Assembly: GCA_019635875.1 (NCBI GenBank) | Contig: JAHBYP010000004.1 | Span: forward strand, 62,001 to 126,000 | Reading direction: 5' to 3' | From: Alphaproteobacteria bacterium | GTDB taxonomy: Bacteria; Pseudomonadota; Alphaproteobacteria; Reyranellales; Reyranellaceae | DNA: 64,000 nucleotides | Shown here: positions 17,200 through 24,722 of the stretch, piece after piece | Layout of the letters: each line of letters opens with the position of its first letter | Numbering within the stretch: the stretch's first letter is position 1 | The notes under the pieces: model-generated | Database searches by the model: none | The model's input: only the letters and a program-made list of their open reading frames with translations | Told to the model about the DNA's origin: nothing | Translations under genes and position numbers: made by a program

Positions 17200-18132
17200 C
17201 TACCCCGCGAATCCCGGCATCACCTCGCCGGCCAGCAGCTCGAGGCTCTCGACGTCGTTCCTGTATGCGCTGCTGATCAGCAGCTGCACGCCGGCGTCGC
17301 GGTAGCGGCCGACGAGGTCGGTGACCTGCGCCACCGTGCCGGCGAAGCCGTAGAACTGCGCCGGCACCGCCTGACGCTGCTTCTTGGCGGCCAGCGCCGC
17401 CTCATCGCGGGCGATGACGAAGCTGGTGATGTTGCTGCGCTCGATTTCGCCGTAGTCGCGGCGCTCCGCCTCGCAGTGGCGGCGCAGCACCTCGTATTTG
17501 TGCCGCACCATCTCGGGCGAGCCGCCGACATTGCAGGCATTGGCCAGCCGGGCCACCGCGCGCAGGGTGAGCTGCTCGCCGCCGCCGCCGATCATGATCG
17601 GCGGATGCGGCTTCTGGATCGGCTTGGGCTCGAGGATGGCGTCCTCGACCTGGAAATACTTGCCGCGAAACGTGGTGCGCTTCTCGCGCCACATCGCGAG
17701 GATCAGCCGCGTGGCTTCCTCCATCTGGCGGATGCGCACGGCCGGCCGCGGCGGGAACTCCCAGCCATACTGCCGGTACTCGGTCTCGAACCAGCCGGCG
17801 CCGATGCCGAGGGTCAGGCGCCCGCCGCTGATCTGATCGACGCCGGCGGCGATCTTCGCCAGATGGGCGGGGTTGCGGTAGTGCACGGACGACACCAGGG
17901 TCGCCAGGCGGATGCGCCGGGTCACCGCGGCGAGCGCCGACAGCACCGTCCAGCCCTCCATGAACGGCTCATCCGGCGCGCCGACATTGCCGATCTGGAT
18001 CAGGTGATCCATCACCGAGAACCACGCGAAGCCATGCTCCTCCGCCCACTGCGCCTTGGCCTTGACCGCCTCGAAGATCCCCGCGGGATCGGGACCGAAA
18101 AGCCAGGACGGGTTGTGCAGGCCGAACTTCAT
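17200..18132 (-). CDS. LLM-class flavin/F420-dependent oxidoreductase
   Basis: A 310-residue luciferase-like (TIM-barrel) oxidoreductase that uses FMN or F420. Family blocks are LHNPSWLFGPDPAGIFEAV at the N-terminus, FAWFSVMDHLIQIG, VSSVHYRNPAHLAKIAAGVD, SGGRLTLGIGAGWFETEYR and PHPPIMIGGGGEQLTLR. The ATG at 18132 begins directly with the first beta strand, and the length is typical. Substrate unknown. It stands alone, with a cluster of repeats upstream and an IS-disrupted repeat downstream. Confidence 0.85.
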   Translation of the reverse strand: MKFGLHNPSWLFGPDPAGIFEAVKAKAQWAEEHGFAWFSVMDHLIQIGNVGAPDEPFMEGWTVLSALAAVTRRIRLATLVSSVHYRNPAHLAKIAAGVDQISGGRLTLGIGAGWFETEYRQYGWEFPPRPAVRIRQMEEATRLILAMWREKRTTFRGKYFQVEDAILEPKPIQKPHPPIMIGGGGEQLTLRAVARLANACNVGGSPEMVRHKYEVLRRHCEAERRDYGEIERSNITSFVIARDEAALAAKKQRQAVPAQFYGFAGTVAQVTDLVGRYRDAGVQLLISSAYRNDVESLELLAGEVMPGFAG

Positions 18133-18449
18133 GCCGATCTCCGTGCGCCGTTCGCGCCAGCCTAGCGTGCATCAACCGTCCGTGCCATGCGCGGGGACTG
18201 GGCGCCTGCCTTCCCCCTCCGGGCAGGGCGATCGCACATGGATGATTTGACTCGTTTTTACCTTCCCCCGGAGGGGGAAGGTGCCCGTAGGGCGGATGGG
18301 GGATGTCGAAGACGGACACCGATTTCGTTGAGACATCCCCCATCCGTCGCGCTGCGCGCGCCACCTTCCCCCTCCAGGGGAAGGGAAGTCCGAGATCCAT
18401 ATGCGATTGCCCTGCTCCTTCGGGGGAAGGCACAGCATTGCGGTGCGGT
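18133..18449. other. Gene-free stretch of 317 bp filled with repeats
   Basis: No convincing gene is seen. It holds a complete family B repeat (18261-18385) plus partial hairpins of the same kind at about 18206-18228 and 18411-18432. The promoter of the LLM gene must lie within roughly 18133-18200. Confidence 0.7.
18261..18385. repeat. Family B repeat, copy 1 (about 125 bp, hairpin-ended)
   Basis: It starts with the palindrome CCTTCCCCCGGAGGGGGAAG and ends with CCTTCCCCCTCCAGGGGAAG. The interior (GTGCCCGTAGGGCGGATGGG ... CCCCCATCCG) is also self-complementary around GACGGACACCGATTTCGTTG. Copy 2 is at 44994-45120 with high identity. It resembles a small MITE. Confidence 0.85.
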
Positions 18450-19280
18450 TCACACCTTGAAGTACGCGATCTGATGCGAGGTCGCGAGCAGGCGGCCGTC
18501 GGGTGACCACAGCTCGCCGCTCTGGTCGCTGTAGGAGCGGTGGAAGCGGCGCGCATCGGCGCGCGCCACGACACGGCGCGTGGCGATGGATCGCAGCTCC
18601 TCGGCATCGCTGTGGAAGTAGGTGGTGAGCGACACCGTGCCGAACGGCACGATCTGCCCGCGCACCTGGAAGATGCGGCCGAAGAACGTGTCGGCCATCG
18701 ACGTGAGGCTCAGCACATCGACCTCGCGCTCGATCGCGTCGGCGAGCCAGTAGGCGGATGACGCCGTGCCGGGCGGCGACAGCGGCTCTTGCGAGCGTAC
18801 CGGCCCGCCTGACTCGAACCAGAAGCGGTAGCGGCTGACCCACGGCACCGTGTCGGGCAGCACCAGCTCGCGCAGCGATTCGGCGGCCGGTATCGACGGC
18901 GGCGTCGCCGGCTGATGGCTCCAGCTCTCGCGCCGCTCGGCCAGCACCGCCGTCGCCGTGGCGCGCGGCTGCGGATCATCGCCCTGGTGGATCTCGACGC
19001 TCCAGTGCTGCGTCGAGCGGCTGGCGCGCACGCGGCGCAGGCTCAGCCGCAACGCGCCCTCGTGGATCGGCGCGGCGAAGTTCACGCTGAGCGCGATCGG
19101 CTGGCCGGCGGCGTCGGGATGGCACAGCAGCGCGTTGAGACAGGTCGCCGCCGTAATGCCGCCGAACTGGCCGACGAAGGCCCAGTAATCGGTGCGGGCG
19201 TCGGCGAGGGAGATGCCGTCGGCGTCGCGGCGGACGGCGATGGCGCGGTCGAACGGGTGGACGCTCTGCAGTGTTGTCAT
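18450..19280 (-). CDS. Acyl-CoA thioesterase-like protein (TesB/4HBT double hotdog)
   Basis: About 276 residues resembling TesB-type acyl-CoA thioesterases, with two hotdog halves: FVGQFGGITAATCLNALL with ALSVNFAAPIHEGAL in the first, and ASSAYWLADAIEREVDVLSL with SLTTYFHSDAEELRS in the second. It presumably hydrolyses an acyl-CoA in the cytoplasm. The ATG at 19280 has an AGGAGAGG site; an upstream in-frame ATG lies inside a family A repeat and is rejected. Substrate unknown. It is divergent from the PRPP synthetase-like gene. Confidence 0.75.
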   Translation of the reverse strand: MTTLQSVHPFDRAIAVRRDADGISLADARTDYWAFVGQFGGITAATCLNALLCHPDAAGQPIALSVNFAAPIHEGALRLSLRRVRASRSTQHWSVEIHQGDDPQPRATATAVLAERRESWSHQPATPPSIPAAESLRELVLPDTVPWVSRYRFWFESGGPVRSQEPLSPPGTASSAYWLADAIEREVDVLSLTSMADTFFGRIFQVRGQIVPFGTVSLTTYFHSDAEELRSIATRRVVARADARRFHRSYSDQSGELWSPDGRLLATSHQIAYFKV

Positions 19281-19288
19281 ATCCTCTC

Positions 19289-19355
19289 CTGTCATCCCGA
19301 GCGCAGCGAGGGATCCAGGACAGCCCTGGATCCCTCGCTGCGCTCGGGATGACAG
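19289..19355. repeat. Palindromic repeat, family A, copy 4
   Basis: A near-perfect copy (CTGTCATCCCGAGCGCAGCG / CGCTGCGCTCGGGATGACAG). Unlike most copies it lies between divergent genes, nine bases upstream of the thioesterase start, where it could affect expression. Confidence 0.9.
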
Positions 19356-19465
19356 GGTTGGCGTTCAAGTGCTCGGCGCCAACTACCCACAAGGTAAAGT
19401 GGCGATATGGACTTTCCGTGCCCGCTCTCCTATCAAGCGCGTCCAACGGTCGGGGAGAGCGTGGC

Positions 19466-20407
19466 GTGCGGGAGATCACGGTGTTCTCGGGCAGCGCCCA
19501 TCCCGGCCTGGCGCGCGAGATCTGCGAGCGATTGGGCGTGCCGCTCTCGCCCGCGCGCCTGAACCGCTTCGCCAATGACTGCCTGGAAGTGCAGCTGCAG
19601 GCCAATTGCCGCGAGCGCGACGTCTTCATCGTGCAGCCGCTCAGCCCGCCGGTGCAGGAGCACCTGGTCGAGCTGCTGCTGATGATCGACGCGGCGCGCG
19701 GCGCCTCGGCCTCGCGCATCACCCCGGTGATCCCGTTCTACGCCTACGCCCGCTCCGACAAGAAGGACATGCCGCGCGTCTCGATCGGCGGCCGGCTGGT
19801 CGCCGACCTGCTGGTGACCGCGGGCGCCAGCCGCGTGCTGACCTTGGCGCTGCACTCGCCGCAGGTGCACGGCTTCTTCAGCGTGCCGGTCGATCATCTG
19901 CACGCGCTGGGCGAGATGGCCGCCCACTTCCGCCGCTACGATCTCTCCAACGCCGTCGTGGTGGCGCCCGACCTCGGCTACGCCAAGGAGGCCAGCGCCT
20001 TCGCCCGCCGTCTGGGCACCGGCGTCGCCATGGCGGTGAAGAAGCGCTTCGAGAACGACAAGGTGGTGATCTCCGACATCATCGGCGAGGTGAAGGGCAG
20101 GGACGTCTTCGTCATCGACGACGAGATCGCCAAGGGCAGCACGCAGATCGAGCTGCTGGGCCACCTGCGCCGCGAAGGCGCGCGCACGGTGCGCATCGCC
20201 TGCACCCACGGCCTGTTCTCCGGCGGCGCGCTCGACCGGCTCTCGGCCCAGGACGACGTCCTGGAGATCGTCAGCACGAACACGATTCCGGTTGCCGAGC
20301 CTCAGCGCTATCCGAAGCTCACGGTGCTGTCGATCGCGCCGGCTCTCGCCGAGGCGATGCGGCGGATCCATGCGGGGGAGTCGGTGAGCGAGCTGTTCCA
20401 CGCGTGA
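19466..20407 (+). CDS. Ribose-phosphate pyrophosphokinase-like protein
   Basis: A 313-residue PRPP synthetase homologue (ribose-5-phosphate + ATP to PRPP). The GTG at 19466 follows GGGGAGAG, and in-frame sequence before it lies in a repeat. The catalytic flexible-loop motif FYAYARSDKKD (91-101) is intact. The PRPP/ribose-5-phosphate loop, DDxxxTGGT in standard enzymes, reads DDEIAKGST (218-226), and the usual FSDGE reads FANDCLE (35-41). It is thus a divergent paralogue and may not be the housekeeping prs. It is not next to the genes usually linked to prs (pth, rplY, ispE). Confidence 0.75.
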   Translation: MREITVFSGSAHPGLAREICERLGVPLSPARLNRFANDCLEVQLQANCRERDVFIVQPLSPPVQEHLVELLLMIDAARGASASRITPVIPFYAYARSDKKDMPRVSIGGRLVADLLVTAGASRVLTLALHSPQVHGFFSVPVDHLHALGEMAAHFRRYDLSNAVVVAPDLGYAKEASAFARRLGTGVAMAVKKRFENDKVVISDIIGEVKGRDVFVIDDEIAKGSTQIELLGHLRREGARTVRIACTHGLFSGGALDRLSAQDDVLEIVSTNTIPVAEPQRYPKLTVLSIAPALAEAMRRIHAGESVSELFHA

Positions 20408-20416
20408 ACCGCCCTC

Positions 20417-20758
20417 TCAAATGACATCCAGGTCGACTTTCGCACTGGTGATCCAGACCTGATTCTGACTGAAACGTTGCTTGTAGTGCCTCGCGATGAC
20501 CGAGGCGCCGGCAAAGACCTCGTCGAGGGCCTCGCCGATGACGACAAGGATGAAGGACTCCTCCCGCTCAAGTTGACCGGTGTCGGGATTGGACCAGCCG
20601 CCGCGCGCCTCGGTCACGGAAAAGCCCAGGCCCGCGAGCGCCTTCGCCACGACCTCGTCTTCGAATTCGCGCCACATCTCATCCGTGACCGTTCCGCCGC
20701 CCGGGATGTTGCGGCCGAGAAAGATCGTGAGCTGGTGCTATTCCCTTGGGCCGGCCAT
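20417..20758 (-). pseudogene. DUF3574-like small protein interrupted by an in-frame TAG
   Basis: From the ATG at 20758 the frame reads MAGPRE, then TAG (20738-20740), then HQLTIFLGRNIPGGGTVTD and on without a break to 20417. The post-stop sequence (FLGR...W..F.DEVV...YKQRFSQ) resembles DUF3574 proteins, whose conserved first strand is the part just after the stop. Re-initiation could occur only at the ATG at 20677, which would give an 86-residue product lacking that strand. I read this as a recent nonsense mutation; a sequencing error or amber read-through are alternatives. It is convergent with the PRPP-like gene, 9 bp away. Confidence 0.55.
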
Positions 20759-20843
20759 GGATTCCCCGATCTCCCACCTTGAAACCGGCGCATTCTCTAT
20801 TCACATTCATTCTGAATGAGTGCCCCACCGTATGGAGGCTACC

Positions 20844-21203
20844 ATGCCGGCCCGCCGCAAGAGTGTCGATGTTCAGGACCCGTCGGAGGTTGTGAGAGTC
20901 ACGGCGCAGCTTACCGGTGCGCAGCTGGTCGCGCTTGACTTCGTCGCGAAGCGCGACGGGACAAATCTCTCCAGCGTGCTGCGCAGGGCCGTCAACGAAC
21001 TGATGTCGAAGGAAGCCGCCAAAGACCCGGACCTGAAGGCAGCGCTGCTTCGGGCGGAAGTGGCGATCGCCTACCGCGAATGGCTCGTCACGCAGCAGGC
21101 CCCGGTGGGCGTTTCGGGCGATGTGCTCGCCGCATTCTGGAAACGAGTCAAGGCCGAGTCCCGCACCACGAGGAAGACAGGCCGGGAAAAGGCCGCAGCT
21201 TAG
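20844..21203 (+). CDS. Small protein with a putative ribbon-helix-helix segment
   Basis: A 119-residue protein of unknown function. The ATG at 20844 has GGAGG (20834-20838) at ideal spacing. Residues about 13-55 (VVRVTAQLTGAQLVALDFVA, then TNLSSVLRRAVNELM) have the strand-helix-helix pattern of CopG/Arc-like DNA-binding proteins. The C-terminus is basic (KAESRTTRKTGREKAAA). It could be a toxin-antitoxin antitoxin or a small regulator, but I see no convincing toxin beside it. It is divergent from the interrupted DUF3574-like gene. Confidence 0.55.
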   Translation: MPARRKSVDVQDPSEVVRVTAQLTGAQLVALDFVAKRDGTNLSSVLRRAVNELMSKEAAKDPDLKAALLRAEVAIAYREWLVTQQAPVGVSGDVLAAFWKRVKAESRTTRKTGREKAAA

Positions 21204-21249
21204 CGAGCGGAGGATAGCCAACACCCGAGTTCCGCCCTCGCCCGACGCC

Positions 21250-21396
21250 ATGGCCGCCGTTGACCCCGAAGGACGACTGCGGCTGGGCACGGCCCTCTCG
21301 GAGACCAGCCGGAAGACCGGCCTCACCAATGCCGATATCGAGGCAATCGAACGCACCCGCGGCACCCGACCCGCCAAACCGATGCGCTTCCGATGA
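21250..21396 (+). CDS. Possible 48-residue protein
   Basis: A short frame (MAAVDPEGRLRLGTALSETS...) ending RPAKPMRFR, 46 bp after the ribbon-helix-helix candidate. It has normal GC-rich codon use but no clear ribosome site. The helical pattern SETSRKTGLTNADIEAIE resembles tails of small antitoxins. This is a weak call; it may be non-coding. Confidence 0.3.
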   Translation: MAAVDPEGRLRLGTALSETSRKTGLTNADIEAIERTRGTRPAKPMRFR

Positions 21397-21458
21397 CACC
21401 CGGGTTCCACCCCAGCCCAAAATGCCGTAAACCCCAGCGCCTCAGAGGCTTGAGGCAG

Positions 21459-24191
21459 ATGCTGGACAAGACGTACGACCCCAAGGATATCGAGGCCCGA
21501 CGCTACGCCGAGTGGGAGCGCTCGGGCGTTTTCGCCGCGCGGCCGGATTCGCGCAGGCCGCCCTACACCATCGTCATCCCGCCGCCCAACGTCACCGGCT
21601 CCCTGCATATGGGCCATGCGCTCAACAACACGCTGCAGGACATATTGATCCGCTGGCGCCGCATGAAGGGCGACGACACCTTGTGGCAGCCCGGCACTGA
21701 CCATGCCGGCATCGCCACCCAGATGGTCGTCACCCGCCAGCTCGAGGAGAAGGGCATCGGCCTGGCGCTGGGCCAGGCGCCCAAGAATCCCAACCAGCAG
21801 CTGCTGAACCGCGACGAGTTCCTCGAGCGGGTCTGGCAGTGGAAGGCCGAGTCCGGCGGCACCATCACCAACCAGCTGCGCCGGCTGGGTGCCTCGTGCG
21901 ACTGGGGGCGCGAGCGCTTCACCATGGACGAGGGCCTGTCGGCGGCGGTGCTGAAGGTCTTCGTCGACCTCTACAAGCAGGGCCTGATCTACAAGGACAA
22001 GCGCCTGGTGAACTGGGATCCCAAGATGCTCACGGCGATCTCGGATCTCGAGGTCGAGCCGCGCGAGACCAAGGGCAGCCTGTGGTACCTGCGCTATCCG
22101 CTGGAGGGCGGCAAGCCGGACGAGTTCATCGTCGTCGCCACCACGCGGCCCGAGACCATGCTGGGCGATACCGGCATCGCCGTGCATCCCGACGATCCCA
22201 AGTGGCGCCTGCTGATCGGCCGGCGCGCCATCCTGCCGGTGGCGGGACGCTCGATCCCGATCGTCGCCGACGAATACTCCGACCCGGAGAAGGGCTCGGG
22301 CGCGGTGAAGATCACGCCGGCGCACGACTTCAACGATTTCGAGGTCGGCCGCCGCCACAAGCTGCCGCAGGTCAACGTGCTCGACCGCTTCGCGCGGCTG
22401 GTGCTGAAGGACAACACCGAGTTCCTCGCCGGCCTGCCCGCGGACGCGGCCGCCGGCGTGGTCGAGAAGTATCACGGCCTGGACCGCTTCGAGGCGCGCA
22501 AGAAGATCGTCGCCGAGCTCGAGGCGCTGGGCCTGGTCGAGAAGATCGAGCCGCACACGCATACCGTGCCTTACGGTGACCGCGGCGGCGTGCCGATCGA
22601 GCCGTTCCTGACCGTGCAGTGGTACGTCAACGCCGCCGAGCTGGCCAAGGCGCCGATGCGCGCGGCGCGCGAAGGCAGGGTGAAGTTCGTGCCCGAGCGC
22701 GGCCGCGACGAGTTCTTCCGCTGGATGGAGAACATCCAGCCCTGGGCGATCTCGCGCCAGCTGTGGTGGGGCCACCAGATCCCGGCGTGGTACGACCAGC
22801 ATGGCAACATCTTCGTCGAGATGTCGGAGCAGGAGGCGCGCGCCTCGGCACGGCGCAAGCACGGCCAGGACGTCGAGCTGACCCGCGATCCCGACGTGCT
22901 CGACACCTGGTTCAGCTCCGCCCTGTGGCCGTTCTCGACGCTCGGCTGGCCGGAGCAGACGCCGGCGCTGGACCGCTACTATCCGACCAGCGTGCTGGTG
23001 ACCGGCTGGGACATCCTGTTCTTCTGGGTCGCGCGCATGATGATGATGGGCCAGCACTTCATGAAGGAAGTGCCGTTCCGCACCGTCTACCTGCACGCGC
23101 TGGTGACCGACGAGCGCGGCCAGAAGATGTCGAAGTCCAAGGGCAACGTCATCGACCCGCTAGACCTGATCGACAAGTATGGCGCCGACGCGCTGCGCTT
23201 CACGCTCACCGCGCTGGCGGCCATGGGCCGGCCGATCAAGCTGTCGACCGCCCGCGTCGAGGGCTATCGCAACTTCGCCACCAAGCTGTGGAACGCCACG
23301 CGCTTCAGCCAGATGAACGGCGTGACGGTGGTCGAGGGCTTCGACCCGAATACCGCGACGCAGACCCTGAGCAAATGGATCATCGGCGAGCTGGCGCGCT
23401 GCCAGAACGCGGTCGAGAAGGCGCTGGTCGAGTTCCGCTTCAACGAGGCAGCGAACGCGCTCTACGAGTTCGTCTGGGGCACGTTCTGCGACTGGTATGT
23501 CGAGCTTGCCAAGCCGGTGCTCTCCGGCGACGACGAGGCGGCCAAGACCGAGACCCGCGCCGTCACCGGCTTCGTGCTGGCCGAGGTCGTGAAGCTGCTG
23601 CATCCCATCATGCCCTTCATCACCGAGGAGCTGTGGGACACGCTCGACCAGCGCGCCGCGAAGGGCACGCTGGTGGCGCAGCCCTGGTCGGTGCTGCCTG
23701 AGGACATCGCCGACGCGGCGGCCGATGCCGAGATGGGCTGGCTGGTGAAGCTGATCTCCGACATCAGGAGCGCGCGCAACGAGGTCAACGTGCCGGCTGG
23801 CGCGAAGCTGACGCTGCTGGTGCGCGACGCCGGCGCCGAGACCCGCGCCCGCCTCGAGCGCCACCGCGCCGCGATCGAGCGCCTGGCCCGCGTCGAGCAG
23901 ATCCAGCTCGACGCGCCGACGCCGAAAGGCGCGCTGCAGCTCGTGCTCGGCGAGGCGACCTACGCCCTGCCGGTCGCGGACGTCATCGACCTGAAGGCCG
24001 AACGCGCGCGGCTGGAGAAGGAGATCCGCAAGCTCGACGGCGAGGTCTCCAAAATCGACGCCAAGCTGGGCAACGCCCAGTTCATGTCCAAGGCACCGGA
24101 AGAGGTCGTCGCCGAACAGCGCGACCGCCGCGACGACGCCGTGGCGACGACAGCCCGCCTCCGCCAAGCCATGGACCGCCTCGCCAGCTGA
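21459..24191 (+). CDS. valS: Valyl-tRNA synthetase
   Basis: A 910-residue class I synthetase charging tRNA-Val. The HIGH motif is HMGH at 50-53 (PPNVTGSLHMGHALNN) and KMSKS is at 556-560. The CP1 editing domain lies between them (TTRPETMLGDTGIAVHPDD). The C-terminal coiled-coil arm (ERARLEKEIRKLDGEVSKID ...) is complete. The ATG at 21459 is used because the frame upstream has no family sequence. In many alphaproteobacteria valS follows popZ directly; here about 10.4 kb of other genes separates them. Confidence 0.95.
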   Translation: MLDKTYDPKDIEARRYAEWERSGVFAARPDSRRPPYTIVIPPPNVTGSLHMGHALNNTLQDILIRWRRMKGDDTLWQPGTDHAGIATQMVVTRQLEEKGIGLALGQAPKNPNQQLLNRDEFLERVWQWKAESGGTITNQLRRLGASCDWGRERFTMDEGLSAAVLKVFVDLYKQGLIYKDKRLVNWDPKMLTAISDLEVEPRETKGSLWYLRYPLEGGKPDEFIVVATTRPETMLGDTGIAVHPDDPKWRLLIGRRAILPVAGRSIPIVADEYSDPEKGSGAVKITPAHDFNDFEVGRRHKLPQVNVLDRFARLVLKDNTEFLAGLPADAAAGVVEKYHGLDRFEARKKIVAELEALGLVEKIEPHTHTVPYGDRGGVPIEPFLTVQWYVNAAELAKAPMRAAREGRVKFVPERGRDEFFRWMENIQPWAISRQLWWGHQIPAWYDQHGNIFVEMSEQEARASARRKHGQDVELTRDPDVLDTWFSSALWPFSTLGWPEQTPALDRYYPTSVLVTGWDILFFWVARMMMMGQHFMKEVPFRTVYLHALVTDERGQKMSKSKGNVIDPLDLIDKYGADALRFTLTALAAMGRPIKLSTARVEGYRNFATKLWNATRFSQMNGVTVVEGFDPNTATQTLSKWIIGELARCQNAVEKALVEFRFNEAANALYEFVWGTFCDWYVELAKPVLSGDDEAAKTETRAVTGFVLAEVVKLLHPIMPFITEELWDTLDQRAAKGTLVAQPWSVLPEDIADAAADAEMGWLVKLISDIRSARNEVNVPAGAKLTLLVRDAGAETRARLERHRAAIERLARVEQIQLDAPTPKGALQLVLGEATYALPVADVIDLKAERARLEKEIRKLDGEVSKIDAKLGNAQFMSKAPEEVVAEQRDRRDDAVATTARLRQAMDRLAS

Positions 24192-24202
24192 CCCTTCTTC
24201 CT

Positions 24203-24242
24203 CCCTCTCCCCGCTAGCGGGGAGAGGGTCGGGGTGAGGGGC
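24203..24242. repeat. Family C repeat, left copy (inverted with 24659-24698)
   Basis: CCCTCTCCCCGC-TA-GCGGGGAGAGGG followed by TCGGGGTGAGGGGC. The 40 bp match the reverse complement of 24659-24698 with two mismatches. Each copy contains its own hairpin. It may also serve as the valS terminator. Confidence 0.85.
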
Positions 24243-24271
24243 TGCTCCAGGTGACGCACAACCGTTGATTA

Positions 24272-24703
24272 GTGGAAGAAACGTCGAATACGCGCATGTT
24301 TACCGGGATGCGCATCTTCCGCGGTGCCTACCGCACACGAACCAACCGATCCCGAAGCCTGCGCCGCGATTCCACCGACGCCGAGCGCATTCTCTGGTCC
24401 GCCCTGCGCGCCCGTCAGCTCGATGGCCTGAAGTTCGTGCGCCAAGAGCCGATCGGCCGGTACTTTGCCGACTTCGCATGCCGCGACGCAAAGCTCGTCG
24501 TCGAGCTCGATGGCGGCCAGCACGCAGACAGCGCCTATGACAAGCGACGCGATGCAGCGATGATCGATGCCGGCTACCGGGTCCTGCGACTTTGGAACAA
24601 CGACGTGATGAACAACCTCGAAGGTGCGCTCGTGATCATCGCTCGTGAAGCCCGACGGGCCCCTCACCCCGACCCTCTCCCCGCAGGCGGGGAGAGGGAG
24701 TAA
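24272..24703 (+). CDS. DUF559 endonuclease-like protein flanked by inverted repeats
   Basis: A 143-residue protein of the DUF559 family (Vsr/PD-(D/E)xK-like nuclease fold). Motifs: TDAERILWSALRARQLDGLK, FVRQEPIGRYFADFACRDAK, LVVELDGGQHADSAYD and RVLRLWNNDVMNN. The catalytic E-x-D and Q are in ELDGGQ. The final 15 residues (APHPDPLPAGGERE) are encoded by the right-hand family C repeat. The gene lies wholly between two 40-bp inverted copies of that repeat. The biological role of DUF559 proteins is not established. No methylase or recombinase gene is adjacent. Confidence 0.8.
   Translation: MEETSNTRMFTGMRIFRGAYRTRTNRSRSLRRDSTDAERILWSALRARQLDGLKFVRQEPIGRYFADFACRDAKLVVELDGGQHADSAYDKRRDAAMIDAGYRVLRLWNNDVMNNLEGALVIIAREARRAPHPDPLPAGGERE
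24659..24698. repeat. Family C repeat, right copy
   Basis: GCCCCTCACCCCGACCCTCT... ending GCGGGGAGAGGG, the inverted partner of 24203-24242. It is read as coding sequence for the C-terminus of the DUF559 protein. Confidence 0.85.
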
Positions 24704-24722
24704 CGGCAGTCGCGGCCGCGCC

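Noticed and set aside
20679..23096. Long open frame antisense to valS
   Set aside because: Its product is low-complexity His/Arg/Leu/Gly-rich with no motifs, as expected opposite a GC-rich gene; valS on the other strand has full family motifs.
24272..24703. DUF559 protein as a Vsr mismatch nuclease of a restriction-modification system
   Set aside because: No DNA methyltransferase or restriction gene is adjacent and the sequence lacks Vsr zinc-site residues.
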